From: Dentipellis sp. KUC8613
Taxonomy: Eukaryota; Basidiomycota; Agaricomycetes; Russulales; Hericiaceae
Direction: 5' to 3'
NCBI GenBank assembly: GCA_002286715.1
Contig: NSJX01000011.1
Span: 566,106 to 630,105 of the forward strand
Length of the DNA: 64,000 bases
Part shown: positions 27,501 through 40,340 of the stretch, piece after piece
Layout of the letters: each line of letters opens with the position of its first letter
How positions within the stretch are numbered: position 1 is the stretch's first letter
The notes under the pieces: model-generated
What the model was told of the DNA's origin: nothing
Database searches by the model: none
Seen by the model: the letters and a program-made list of their open reading frames with translations, nothing else
Translations under genes and position numbers: made by a program

Positions 27501-30500
27501 GAATATCTGAAGAAGCGAAGAAGTGGGATCCCCGTTGGCGATCCTATCGATCAGAAATATCGTCCTGGGAAGGTGAGGCGCAGAGAAATTAATTAGTATC
27601 TCGTCTCATCCATCCTTCTATCTAGTCCAACCAACTTCAAGTGGAATTGCAACTCAGCTTGGATCGGTCACTCGTTTACCTCCCTACAGGAATTCCAGGA
27701 TACGAGGCGTATAACCCATTGCCAAATCAAGCCGATGAAGACGTTGATCTCGGCACTTGCGCAGTATTGACGGTACCAAACCTTCAGCTTAACTTGCGTA
27801 CACACGACTATTTCATGGGTAGGGATTTATGACTTCGCTTATATAGCTATCAATTAATTTGTATCGTACAGAGATGAACCTGAACATCAGTACTCTCTTT
27901 GGCGATATCCAAAGACATTGCTCGGAGAGGTCTATGTTCGATTGTCCTACTTGGCTCCCAGAGAGAGAGCTCTTTGTCATTGACGGTGAGTTAAATCCAA
28001 CAACGACGATAGGCGTTTGACAATTTTAGTAGGCATCGACATCGTCGCGAACAGACTGTTCGGGCCACAACCTCATACATCCACTTATATATGTGTTTGG
28101 GAAATAAATGTGGGCGCTATCAAGGCCATGCTCTGTGGATTGGAGGGCAGAGCATTTATGGCAGCATCTGATGCCTTCATCGTCAATTACCGGGACATCT
28201 TAAATTCTCCAGCCGAAGAGTTCACGTTATCGCCAGATCCAGATGGTACCGTTGCTATTTATTTCGAGACAGTATACAGACTGATGGCCGACGTTTAGCG
28301 ACATTTTTGAAGGTCTCCTTCTCCGAAGCAGATGTTGTGTGGCAATCACCCCAAGCAGCGATACAAATATGTGTTCCACAAGGCCTGGACCTCGAGAGCA
28401 ATAATTTGGCAGGAAACCGCTACCGTCAAGTCATGACCTTACGTTTACCCCAGTTCTTGACTCGTCTTCTGCACAGGCAGAGTGCTCGTGATCGCTGGCT
28501 AGAGGCGGGTAAGCTAGAGTTTGATGGAGCCATGGATATGTACTCTGCCCCGATCGGGTGGAAAGAATCCAGTCTCAAGCAAGCAGCTTTCATAGCAGAA
28601 CAGGACTCCCTCAGTGGTCGTGTGCAAAGTTTTTTTTCTTCGCGAGCAAGGCCTAAGAACAGGATGGCAGGTGGGTAGTGTTCACATTGAGTTTTGATTC
28701 GCTGTTCATTCGACTCCCGCCCTGCTATCAAGGGAACAACTTGTGGGTTGCTGGACTGCAGTTGCCTCGTCGTTCAGAACCATCCACAAAGAAATTGAAG
28801 CCGCCACGCAAAGACGAGCAAAACTTCGATGAAATCACCAAACCGACCCCTTTTCCTTTTCGATTCCCTTCTCTGGATTCTGACGAGGAAGATCCTTACA
28901 CGGATTCGGATCGTGATTTTCGTCTAGCGTAAGTACTGTCCAGTCGCATTTCAAAAATGACCTGACATTATGGTCGTTCTAGTAATTCGCGACCTGCTTC
29001 GTCGTTGCCAGTGATCTATGCCGAAGACGAAAATCTGTCGAGTGGCGATGAATCGGATAACGCTGATCTGACCGACGGAAGCATAGCAGAGAGTGGGAAG
29101 TCGGAGCTACCGCAGGGTCAGCGTTGACCACATTCTTAAATCACCTGAAGATGTTCTGAAGCTCGTCGCAGATTGCTACGCAAAGTTCATCAGACACTAC
29201 ACTTTCCAGACCTACCGACCTTCGTTGTGGAATGGACCGGCATTCCTCCTCAGTCGGGTATCCTTATAATCTCCGATCGAAGTCCTGCCATGTTCTTACG
29301 AATAACTTCTAGGATTCGCAGGTCTTCGACCTTTTCCATGGTCACGGTGAAGAAGGTGATTTCGCGAAGTCAAATGGAAGCCCGAGTCCAGTTTGGCACG
29401 CGGAGATGGCCGGCACTGACTCGTGTCAAACCACGTCTATACGTCTATCTAGTCAATTGATAGAAATCCATACGACACCCCTTGTGTTCAAGGTAATCAC
29501 GGGTCTTGCGGAAGAATGTCCTTTGTCTGTAAGTTCCTGTACTAATCTTTATCTTCTCGTCTACTGATATGAACTAGACGACGAGCTCTGAGTTGCGACT
29601 AGATGCTTTGCTGGCTAGCCATATCAAAGCGTTTTCGGGGACCCAGAAGTCGAAGCAAAACTTCGTTGTGGACCTTGGATTTTCTCGCATCCGGATATCG
29701 ACCCTACAAGTCGATTTGAAGACCAAGAATCCTGATTCTGAACCCTTCCTTAGCTTGCCATCAGCGGTTTCAAGGACGGATGAAGAAGCGACATCCATGC
29801 ATATCGATTGCCGACGACTACACATACAAGGGCAATTCATCGACGAGGGGAAGCGGCATCTTTCATTCTCTTCCTCATTCCATGAGTTCCAATCCGTTCT
29901 TCAAGTTCGTGGACCCGATTGTTCTATAGCGACCCTCTACCCCGTTATTGATGTGTCATTGTCCGACTTTGCGATATCCCTTGCGGCAAAAACCCCGTCA
30001 ATGGCGTGGGGCTCTTTTGCTTTGTCTTCCCACCACTCCGGTCCCTATTACCTCATCGGGGCTCTCAATTGCCATTTGGAATCTGCAGCAAAAGCGATAG
30101 AAGTGCAAAAGCGTTTGGATGCTCTCAGCATCCGTCGTAGTCAACATCACATCCGCGAGATCCTGAAGTGGTCTGAAGAGCACTCCGTCGTTTACCCTCT
30201 CTCTGCTATCCAGCCCTCTTACCTTGTTCAAACAGGGATGCCACATGATCTGCGGATCGACACGACCTTCCGTATCTTGTTCTATCTGCGAGACTGCCTG
30301 CGGTTCTTCGAAGCAAGCGAACACGAAGCCTTGAAAGAGGCGCAACTTGAGGGTGCTCCACTCATATCGGCGGAAGAAATCGTCGACCTTCTTCAACGTC
30401 AAACAACTAGTCTGGCCACGGAAGCTGATCTCGTTAGCTTGTCAGATCTAGGCGTGCTCTCAAAGATCTTCCCTTCAATAGAACTAGGGCAAGCTTCTCA

Positions 30501-33500
30501 GAACGCTCAGTCTACCTTTCCATTATCGGAAGGTGCTGTCATTCAGTTCACAAGCATCGTGGTACAGGTCTGGGACGATGAACACACGTCCCCTTCAATT
30601 GTTGGGTTCAAAAATGCAAAGATAACAGCTTGTTTCCGACAGTCTGAATTGCAGCCATCCGCAGCGTCCAAGGCCACCCTTCCTCGAGACAGGACCCGTC
30701 AGAAACTCCGTCATCTTCTGTTGTCGATATCTCTCAGGGAAGTGGACGTATGCGTGGTACCCCATCTCTTCAAATTTGGGCAGAACTTGTTGCAAATTCA
30801 GGGGCAGACCACCTCTTCAAGGATCTTTGAACAACGACCTTTGAGCCCTAAAAATCAGGCGCCTGCGTCGACGGATCTACCGTACTTAGAGCTTTCTCTA
30901 TCTTTGCAGCAGTTCCGAATACAAGCAGCCGCAGAGAAGCTCGTCATTGTCTGGAGAATCGGGCATATAATATCTGTCTCCTCGGCATTAATTCGTAACC
31001 AAACATTTTCTGATCTTTCCATCAATACGCTCGTGCGGTTCAATAGTATCTCATTGGAAGCTCATAGTTGTCCCGAGAAGACGTCGTCGGCTGCCGAGGA
31101 TGTTCTTGCCTCTGTGATCCTCCGTCGTGGCGGCGTTCATGCAGTCTTGCGGCAAGAACTGATACTGAGCTCTACGATCCGTGGCGCTATCTCTGCAGAC
31201 GAGTTCATTCTGTCTGTTCCTCGGAGTGCTATTCGCCTGTGGCGCTTCATCGATGAATGGAGAGCAGAATACACACCTGGCATCGACGCAATGGTCAAGA
31301 CATTATCCTCCGGGAAAAAATCAAAGCCAGTCACAGACTCGAGCAAGCCGTTATCAATGCCGATTTCGCAGAAGAAATATCCTGCCATCCACATCCAAGG
31401 TTCCCTAAAGTCGTTCCGGATCCGGCTCCATGTCATGACTGGAACCTGGCTCTCTTGGGAGCTCTTTAATATCGTTGCTTACCTGCGATTCTCAACGACG
31501 AGTTCTCGAAAACCATCGCGATCATTCGGCCTCCGCATAGGTTCTCAGCAGACTAGCATCTCTTCCAACCGCGTAGATTCACAGTCATCGTTTGCCGATC
31601 GACTCACTTTGGACCTTCCGTCCATCACTGTCACCGGGCAATACCAGGACAAAGGGATCGACATAATCGTACGTGTAGGGCTATTCCAGGTCACCGTGAA
31701 GCCTTCCTATTGGGACACGTTACTGTCGGTGCAGCAGAAATTTGGGCAAGATTTCAACGATCTGCTTCTTTTCATAGACGATGCTCGACGGAAGAGGTCA
31801 TCATCAGTCCGTCCTACTGCGCAGCAAGGCTCCGGTTCATCCATACACAGCGGAATGTTGAAGATAAATGGATTTCGTGTCGGTTTGGAGGGCCATTCGT
31901 CTATTGTCTACCTCGAATGTCAAGACATTAACGGCGGATTCAGTGCCGACTCCGCCGGACTTTGGCACATGAACGTTACAGGCTTGGCGCTTTCCCTTAC
32001 CCCTCGGGCTGGTGCACCTTCTGCCAGAGCAATATTCAACCAGAATCATTGCTCAGCTTTCGTCATCATCGATTGCAAGGTCAAAGTAGGTCGTCGCAGA
32101 GACGGCGACAAGACATTGAATATCGTCGTGACAAAGATACATGCGGTAATGCAGCCAAGTTCCATCGGCGAAATGGGAGATTTCGTAGACAATATGCAGG
32201 TACGCAACGGGACTACTTCGTTTATGTTACGCGGCTAATTGAGAAATAGGCTGAGGTCTTCGAAAGACAGGAAGAACGATCTCGAGAGTTGTCAGATTTC
32301 AAAGAGAAGACCAAACGCTTCTTGCAGACTTTCGAAGTCAAAACCAAAGATACCAACATCGACCAAAGACTTTCCTGGCTGGCTGATTACGCGGTTACAT
32401 TCACTGTTAGAAACATAGGGGTCGCTTTTCCCCTCGCTTTCGACCAATCGCTTGAATTTCCTCGGGCCACGCCCGATGAGAGTGCCGCAGTGCGCGCGTT
32501 CTTGTTCTCTGTTCGGTCTTTGACTTTCGACACAGAACGTACTGGAGCTGGAAGTGCGATGATGCAGAACTTTTCTTTCCAATTTGTCAATCAGTATGTA
32601 CAGTCTTCTATGCTCGATGCATTCCTGACAGTCCGTTTAGCTTCAGGCAGTCTGTGCCAGCCGACTTCTCCGGAGAAAACCATGTTTCATACAATCGCTT
32701 GATATACCCGGAGATGAATGCACAATTGCGATCCGAGAAATTGCTTGACTCGCATCTTATTCGCATAGGAGCAAACGTCAGTGGCTTCATACTGGACCTT
32801 GACCCCTCCATCCCCGACTACGTCTTCTCCCTCGTCGATGTTTACCGTCAAGGAAAACAACGAGTCGACCAGCTGACGGCAAATACCCCACGCAATAACA
32901 TCCATACTGCTCTGCCAAGATCTTCTACCGTTGACGAGTCACAGCTGAAGAGTATCCTCACATCCAACATCGTGCTTTCCTTGGTGTTCTACAGCGGACA
33001 GGTTCGTTTTCAGACGGAGCTCTCACCTTCCGTATCCAGGTCAAAGACTTGGCGTACAACAAGCAATGCCCGACCATCAAGTTCAGTCAAGGAGGTGTTT
33101 TCCTTACCCATGGTCACTGTATGGGGCGAGTACCGAGCTGGACCTCTCTATCGAGTGTCGTCTGGAACTAGGCCATCTCAGCCATCAACTCTTACTTTCA
33201 AGAGCACCGTGCACTCAAGCGAAAACACCCTTCGCCCGGCTTTATTGCCATTCATATCCGAACTTGTTCGACGGGTAGAACATCGAATGCGCAAGGCCAG
33301 CCGACGTCATCCCGCCACTTCCCAAATCCCATCTCTGGACACTGTCCCCGCTGCATTTGGGTCATCGCAGCCAGGCGTCTCTGTCGACGCTGGAGTCTCG
33401 TCTAGCCTTCAGATCACATTTGCTCTTCGTATAGATCAGTCAAAGCTGCGCTTGACGTGTCAGCCTGACGTCAATGTACTCGCAGGTATCCACTGGAATA

Positions 33501-35691
33501 GCGGAGGATTCATCGTCAATATATCTCCGGGCGCCCGTGAAGTCTCTTTCATGGGCAATGTGTCTGGCCTGACAGTAGGGCTTAAACATGGATTCCTGAG
33601 TGAAGACTGCATTCGGTTGGACGCTCGGGATCTAGCTTTCTCTGTCACGTTCGCAAAAGTTGACACCAATACTGGGAAGACCATGGGCTCAGTGTCTGTT
33701 ATCCTCGACACCGAGGTTTCTGGAGGAGTGCGGTTCTCTCGGCTCCAGGATTTATTATGTTTCAAAGCCGTTTGGCTGGATCGTATCCCCGTCTTCACTT
33801 CTGGCAATCTCTCTCTTCCACTCGACAAAGCTCCCGCAGCATCAGTGAATGCTGCTGTGGCGAAGCAAGAGCTAACGACCATAATCCTTGTCCATGTGCG
33901 TCACATCGCCTTGGATGCCGACCTGGGTCAGTCTATCAGTGCCGTGAAACTGGACATGCAGGATATCTCCCTACGCAGCAAGCTGGGAGAACATTCAAGC
34001 GAAGTCTCGCTCAGTGTAACTGATCTTCGGGCTACGGCTTCTGGCAATGTATCCGGAAACGCACACATCCCTAATTTTGTTTTTAGGACGATTCGTCGCA
34101 GGGACATGGCGTCCCCTGGTACCCCCACTGAACATGGACCCAGGATGCTAGACTTATCATTGACCAGTGGCGCTATCAGCGTCAGCCTTGAGTCGGATTA
34201 TCAGCGGATATTACAAGTGAGGTATGTACTTTGATCATCTCAAGCGTCGTCAATGGCTCACGTCCGTGAAGTGCGGACCCGTTGGAAATCGTGGTTTTCG
34301 ACGACTGGTCAAAGATCTTGCCCGACATTGCCATAAACGATCGCCGCCTGCGCCTGTCCTTCGCGGTCTTTGGATCCGAGATCATAATTATTTCCACCGT
34401 TGGAGCCATACCGAAGCTCGTGTCTTATGCAGCGAAATTTAGATCAAGTCTTGCATCGCAGCGTGAAGGAGCCAGCAGGGAGTCTCAGGCTTTCCGAGCA
34501 ACACAATCACCCAAGCCGGATAACCCCCTTTCGGCCGTTGCCAATGCCATGATTCAATCTGCACGGACGAGGTTGAAGGAAGCAGAGGCCAGCTTATCCT
34601 ACATCATTCAGCAGGAAATGAAGGTTTTCCTCAAACATCTACGCCTCGTGGTTTTTCCGCGTACAATGGTCGACGTAGAGCTCGCTCATTTTGTTGCGAG
34701 GGATGTTCGTGCACGTCTAACCCGGACAGTCCGATCCGAGGCCGCCCCCACCGAACGAGAGCTATACTTGGCCTTTTCATCCATGACGACGTCCAAATTC
34801 AGTCAATTGAACCATCCCTCCGTCTCCCGGGATGTTTCTAATGATGGCAAATCTTGGCTTCCTGTGCTACTGAAGAACGCATCTGAGGCAACGATTTTTG
34901 ATTTACCGTCGATGACCATGTCTATGACAAGTCAAGAAGTCGACACGGGCGGTCGGAAGGTCGTGACGTACAATTTCGTTAGCAAGTTTGTCCGGGGTGA
35001 AGGCGTCAAAGATCAGGAAGACATCTATATCACTCTGAATGTATCACTCTATTCGTGGTTGACCATTCTCCGAAAAAACTTGGCAAGGGAACTAGAGCAG
35101 GTACAAAGCGCGGCCGACTGGCGTCCAAGTATCGTTCCCCCAGGCACGACCTCGCCTACATCTCCCTACAGCAAAGCAGCCGACTCATCTCCGGAAATGT
35201 CTGGGAACGGAAAGACACCGAAAAAAATGCCGACCTCAATAGCGTCCGCCGTCAGTCATACGAGATCTTTACCTTCGACATCATTGCCCGGAACACTAGG
35301 GAGGAACGGCACGGGAGTAAACGCACCAGTGCCGGTTGGGGACAATACTGGGCCTGAAGACAGGCCCGGGGAAACACCCAGCCCACGCCCTGCTGCCAAC
35401 GCACCGCAAATGGTCCCGGCTCCGTCAACGGCCTTCGATGCAGGCTCGCATTCGAAGGCGTCGGGCATCGTTTACGTAGCCCAGGACAGAAGAATCGAAA
35501 GGCTCAACATGCGGCAACTAGGAGAGGCGACACCGGATGTTATGCATCCCTTCTTCATGAAAAAGGCAGGCTTCAGTCTGGAAGATTCGCTGCCTCAGTA
35601 CGTCCATGAGTACGCTACGATGCCCATCGACGAGATTACTCGCTTGTTACTCAGTTTATATAGCAAACAGCTGAATGATACTGTACAGTAG
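24592..35691 (+). CDS. CSF1: Csf1/BLTP1-family bridge-like lipid transfer protein
   Basis: Csf1 is the fungal member of the BLTP1/Tweek/KIAA1109 family: very long proteins that form a hydrophobic groove between the ER and another membrane and carry phospholipids. About 22 exons give an estimated 3,200-3,300 aa. The protein starts with one membrane anchor (residues about 4-24, LFLIVTIVVVVALLLYLFFW). The family start follows: VAYWNQGSASIWVDIG, LLAGRVIFKDLCYHSSNQT and SWRYWIRAPTLEDD. Later landmarks are GYDVGNGDLSPEWGIDIVVY, VPTQYAINVNMRNYEI, VDIVANRLFGPQP-type and ENYFGYFTQFSTLDEYLKKR blocks. The largest exons are 29578-32199 and 34272-35691. The boundary near 25719-25815 is unclear. A low-complexity Ser/Pro/Thr stretch lies near the C-terminus (35150-35450). 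Confidence 0.9.
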
Positions 35692-36602
35692 TGGACCCCA
35701 CGTATATATACCATTCTTTGTAGTATAAGACCGGATTAATCACTTGCCGTTCGCCGTGGATTTATTTGCCTGTGCGATATCGTACATTGAATAGTATGCT
35801 GTCAGATACGTATCATTGCCCATTGCGACTCAAATCGAATAGCCCTACTCGATCCAGGATGCGGCGCCTGTACACTGATTCATGCGCCGTGGAGCGTGTG
35901 TACATGCGTTCGTGCATGTGCCGCTGGGCATGGCACGAGCAGGAGTGGGCATCGAGGGTGACCGGCAAGCCTGACCATCACACTGGTGCGTTCGAGTCGG
36001 TGGGGCACGCAGGCAGTTGCCCATGCTTGCACCCAAAGAGTTCTGCCAACGTACCGATGTGGTCGCAAGCACGACAAGCGCGGTGCTGGGCGAGCGTGGG
36101 CAGAAGCTGGCAGAAACGCAAACAGGGCTGCGGGCGGTGTGAGTGAACAGCGGCGGTACTTATACAGAGTACCTGTCGTCGTTACAGAACTACCTACATT
36201 TATGTGTTCCAGTGATGTAGAAATCCTCGAAGTTGACCTTCCCCTTCCCTTAGTGTATGAGAAGTCACCCAATGAGTTACGGCCCGACTTCGATTTCGTG
36301 CGCGGGTGACGGCACCAGCCTGTAAGGACGGACAACGATGAGGATGCCGTAGCGCTAACGTAGGTGCTGAGTCGCCACGAGAAAAATGTCGATAACCTGT
36401 TGGCACCTATGGCATTGTCACCCACACGCACAGAGCATCGAACGACACTATCCGCATTCAAGATGACGAAATCGGACGGAGAACAGGCGAATAGCGCATG
36501 CGCTGATTTAGTAGCAGCGCAGACTCACAGCGTAAGTACATATAACGTGCCTGAACTCCACTCGTCCCATACGTCTCTAATAATTTAAGTCGTAAAGCGT
36601 GA
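35692..36602. other. Intergenic between convergent CSF1 and NSA2
   Basis: About 0.9 kb. It should hold both 3' ends. A 193-aa minus-strand ORF (36461-35880) is rich in Arg/Ser/His and has no recognisable domain, so I treat it as chance. Confidence 0.45.
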
Positions 36603-37656
36603 TCATACCACTTGGTAAAGTGAGAAGTCAGATGAGCATGAATATCACAAGTGATCTGGACTCACATAAGACCGCATTTACGCAGCCGTCATTTTCTGGA
36701 TTGTTGGTAACTTGAGCATACTTCCCAAACACGACTTTTCCTCCCGTCGTGACCATGCCCAACTCCGAAACGTTGACTTCGATGACTGTCCCTTTTGTCA
36801 AAACGCCAAGTTGTGTGTACATTGGCGATTGAGGGTTTTTCTTCACCCCTAAGATTTGTAACTGAAACGTTGCTTTGAGATCGGCTGCTCGGTAAGGTGG
36901 AATTCAGTACGAGGACGTGAGGTGAGTACACTATACAGGACGCACGATGGGTGACATTGGCTTTCTTGTAACGTAGCGCCATAGGACGAACAAATCGCTC
37001 CATTTTGACTGGCTTGCGAGTGAATCCCTCTCCAACAAAGGTCGCCTTCGTGACCATCCGCTTCCATGACTTGCTTTTGCTCTTCCCTGTCCTCATCACC
37101 TTGAACATCTCGTCTTCTGCAATTCCGCGGACTTTGGGCAAGGGCACAGCATATTTTGCGGCCTTGTCTTTTCGCTTCTGCTTGATTGCAGATGACAGTG
37201 CCTTTGCGTCCTTCTGGTCCTCACGATCGAGGAGATATGTCGGTAATGCGTCGTCTGGGACAGCGGATGAGTCGGCCTGCTTGACATTGCGCTCGTCGTG
37301 GGCCTTTAGTGTTTTCCGAAGTTGGACCTTTTCAGCATGTCGTTTCGCGTGGAGAAGCTTGGCCTTCAATCCAAAGGCCTTCTGTGCGACAGCAGATTGC
37401 TTGTGTACTGCGCGAGCTTCGCGCTTGCGCCTGATGACGGTTAAGCGAGATCCAAAGATAACGTGAAATCAACGTACTTGCGTTCAAAGTAATCCAATCG
37501 TCGCCCATGTCGCTTGATATGTTCTTCGATATATTCGTTCTGAGCGAAATATAAGCTCCTGTTGCCGGGAATAAGAGCAGAAAGCAAACCTGGGGCTAGA
37601 AAGGGGAAACGAGGTCAGCAAGCCGGACGCTAGACTATAACAAAAGAGCGGACCAT
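36603..37656 (-). CDS. NSA2: Ribosome biogenesis protein NSA2
   Basis: Nsa2 is a nucleolar factor of pre-60S ribosomes, needed for 27S pre-rRNA processing. The predicted 260 aa equal the family length. Six coding exons are needed: 37656-37654 (ATG alone), 37595-37590 (CCCCAG), 37539-37478, 37430-36946, 36884-36666 and 36610-36603. Together they give the universally conserved start [20 protein letters not shown] and the conserved end NAVLLV. The middle is Lys/Arg-rich, with [26 protein letters not shown] and [18 protein letters not shown]. The C-terminal beta domain contains [19 protein letters not shown] and [15 protein letters not shown]. An ORF-only reading would lose both ends of the protein. 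It is divergent from YIP1, 162 bp apart. Confidence 0.93.
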
Positions 37657-37818
37657 GGTGTTAAAGAGCAAAGAGACGGCGGGTAAACAGATGTCAATAA
37701 TGCTGTGGCGGACTTGACGCTGGACGACCGCACACGTCGCGTCACACGCGACACGTTCTACAACTCTTTCAACCCACCACCAACGCGCCATCTCACGACA
37801 TACATACCCAAGTCTTCT

Positions 37819-38761
37819 ATGTGGCAGGATAACAATTTCGGCTCTTCATCCTCTCAAAACCCGTATTACCCCCAAGCTGTAGCACCAAACGCCCCCCTCC
37901 AATTCTATGACCAAAGTTCGTTCTACCCTGGCTCGCGATCCAGTCTCGAGGGCAACGTAGGTGCCCAGGGTTCCATCGCTCAACAAGGCGTTGCAAACTA
38001 TGGGGGTAATATCCAACCCGCGGGAGGTTGGTGGACTGCGTTCGGGACTGGCGGGTTTGAGGGAGAACCCCCCTTGCTAGAAGGTGCGCCGTTTACCTAT
38101 GTTGTCATCCTTAAGCCTTACCTCGCTTTAGAGCTGGGAATAAACTTCCCTCATATCAGTACCAAGTCTATGGCTGTACTCAATCCATTGCGACGAATTG
38201 ACGAACATATCATGGATGATGCCGACCTCGCTGGTCCTCTGCTATTTTGCTTCTGTTTTGGAACCTTCTTGCTCTTTGTAAGGACAGAATTTGCGTTGTT
38301 GGCCGCACCATCCGGACGCTGACCGTCCTGCCTAGTCTGGAAAGCCTCAATTTGGATACATTTACGGAGTTGGGCTTTTGGGTTCGGCATCCATCTACAC
38401 TCTCCTCAATTTGATGTCGGAAAATGGCATCGACGCATATCGCACAGTATCCGTGCTAGGTTACTGTCTCCTGCCCATGGTCGGCGTTGGTGCCGTCAGC
38501 GTCTTGGTGACCCTCGAGTATGTTCCCAGAATTCTCCGAGATCGCTTGCTGACTATTTTGGACAGCGGGCTTTTAGGATACGTTTTATCATTGTTATCTA
38601 TCGCTTGGTGCACATATGCTGCCTCCACTATCTTTGTGGCAGTTTTGAGGATGCACGAACAGCGGCTACTAGTAGCCTACCCAGTCGGATTATTGTATGG
38701 TTGTTTTGCCCTACTCAGTGTCTTCAACGTAGGTGCAAGTGGATCTGTGATTGGAAAGTAA
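37819..38761 (+). CDS. YIP1: Yip1-family Golgi membrane protein
   Basis: Yip1 proteins bind Rab/Ypt GTPases at the ER-Golgi interface and help COPII vesicle formation. Four exons (37819-38083, 38132-38277, 38336-38517, 38566-38761) give 262 aa. The cytosolic N-terminus is Asn/Gln/Ser/Tyr-rich and leads to GIDEL-like block [20 protein letters not shown], the family signature. Five membrane segments follow: [75 protein letters not shown] and [18 protein letters not shown]. Intron phases agree throughout. Confidence 0.9.
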
Positions 38762-39057
38762 TATTTAATCAAGCCTCTGTGCTGCCATGCACTGTTACAT
38801 GATATATGATATCTCATTCTATTGTGGAGGCACATTGCCGCCTCGAACTCCAGAGCGCGAAATGGAGTCCGCGTCGACGCTGGCGGGCCGGTGACGCGGA
38901 CGAAATGCGTTCCGAGTCACGGCGCGCCCGGGCCGACAGCCACCTCCAAACGACACCCTCAGAACGTTTTGTTTACCAGCGAGACTCCTGTTCTAATATC
39001 GCATTCGCCTGCGGAGCCGCACACGACAGCAGCGTTCTCGTTAATTAGGCATAATTA

Positions 39058-40340
39058 TGGATGACGAGACTGCTGAAATCGAGCTCGTGAGTTTGTTTCG
39101 TTCACGCTAGAGCTCTTTCTCAAGTACTGAGCATCTCCAGCTTGAGCAAAACTTGAACAAGACACGCCAGATCTCGCGACGTATGACTAGTACGTAGGAT
39201 GATGTCTATATCTATTGAGCCATAACCGACACTTCGCTACTGTAGCAATTCTGACAGATTTTGATGGTCGACTCGTGAAGCTCGAGAAGTCCGTACTTCC
39301 GCTTTACAAGTCCACCCGGATCCTCACTAAACGGGGTATCAGTGCGTCTGTCTTGCATTACATGACTTAATCTTGACTCTGACTTGTCGCAGACATTGAC
39401 AGCGCCTTGCAGAAGATACACGATGTTGCGAGTGATCAAGATGACATGCACCATTGAAGGGACTTCACCTCTCCCGCTTCCTGCAATCCATCCCTCACAT
39501 CCGGTCTCAGCTTCAAGAAGGCGCAGAGAGTTTCGCACAAATGAGAGCGGGACGAGGAAGACGCGTGCCAAAAGGGGTGGCAACGGAAGGGCGAGGCCAT
39601 GCGGGGCGGCGGGGTTGGAGGGTTGGAAGTCTGATGGATGTCATACAGGTACGCACATACTTCATCTCTTGACCTCTCGTCAGAGGGTACTGAAGTATAT
39701 GCGTAATTCAGGCTGGACACACTATTATTGATGACTTTGCGCAACTCTACCTTACAGCAGCCCACGCAGCCCTGCTTTGCCCCCGCTACCTCGCACTCGT
39801 AGTGCACGGTACGCTTTCTACACTCCAGCTACGCCGGGGTGTTGTCATCTCGATTTTTATCAGTGGGGCCAATGGCGCGCGGAAGGCCATGTGTGCGCTC
39901 CGCGGTGATGTTGCTCCTCAGGGTTTTTGGCAGACTTGAAGAAACCTGCGTTAGGAAAACCGGGTGTAGCGCTGAGCAGTCGTATCGCAGATCACTCGAG
40001 TGCGCGATGTTCCTATCTATCAGACTATTCACCACCTCGAACTACTTCACGATATGCGCAAAGCAGTTGGCGCGGCCCTCGATGCTCTCGGCGACAGCTA
40101 CTGGCGCGTGGGCGGCGGCGTGCGATCCAGAAAGGGCCGGAAGCTTGGCGAAGGAAACGGAAAGGTCATTGTGGAGCATTGTATTTGTATATATCATCCT
40201 ACTTCAGCTCTCAATCTTCACTGCCAACTAATGTTCACATTCTTGTTTGCAGACAGTATTGTTTCCACCCATCTCTTGACTCTCACTATGCTGTCTCGCA
40301 CCTCGTGCCAGCGTTCGAGAGTTTCATCACCATAAATCCC
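39058..40340 (+). pseudogene. Decayed EXO70 (exocyst subunit) relic
   Basis: The first four small exons keep usable splice sites and read like the N-terminus of fungal Exo70: MDDETAEIEL, LEQNLNKTRQISRRMT, ILTDFDGRLVKLEKSVLPLY and DIDSALQKIHDVASD. An in-frame TGA then follows at about 39455. Later pieces appear in other frames: a fragment like the inter-helix part (LPLPAIHPSHP, about 39465-39510), FLADLKKPALGKPG at about 39925-39970, and AVGAALDALGDSYW plus KLGEGNGKVIVEH at about 40055-40185. More than half of the about 650-aa protein is missing. Intact Exo70 is part of the exocyst that tethers secretory vesicles at growing tips. The functional copy is presumably elsewhere. Confidence 0.7.

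Noticed and set aside
35880..36461. 193-codon minus-strand ORF between CSF1 and NSA2
   Set aside because: Arg/Ser/His-rich without domain or homologous pattern; it lies where two convergent 3' ends should be.
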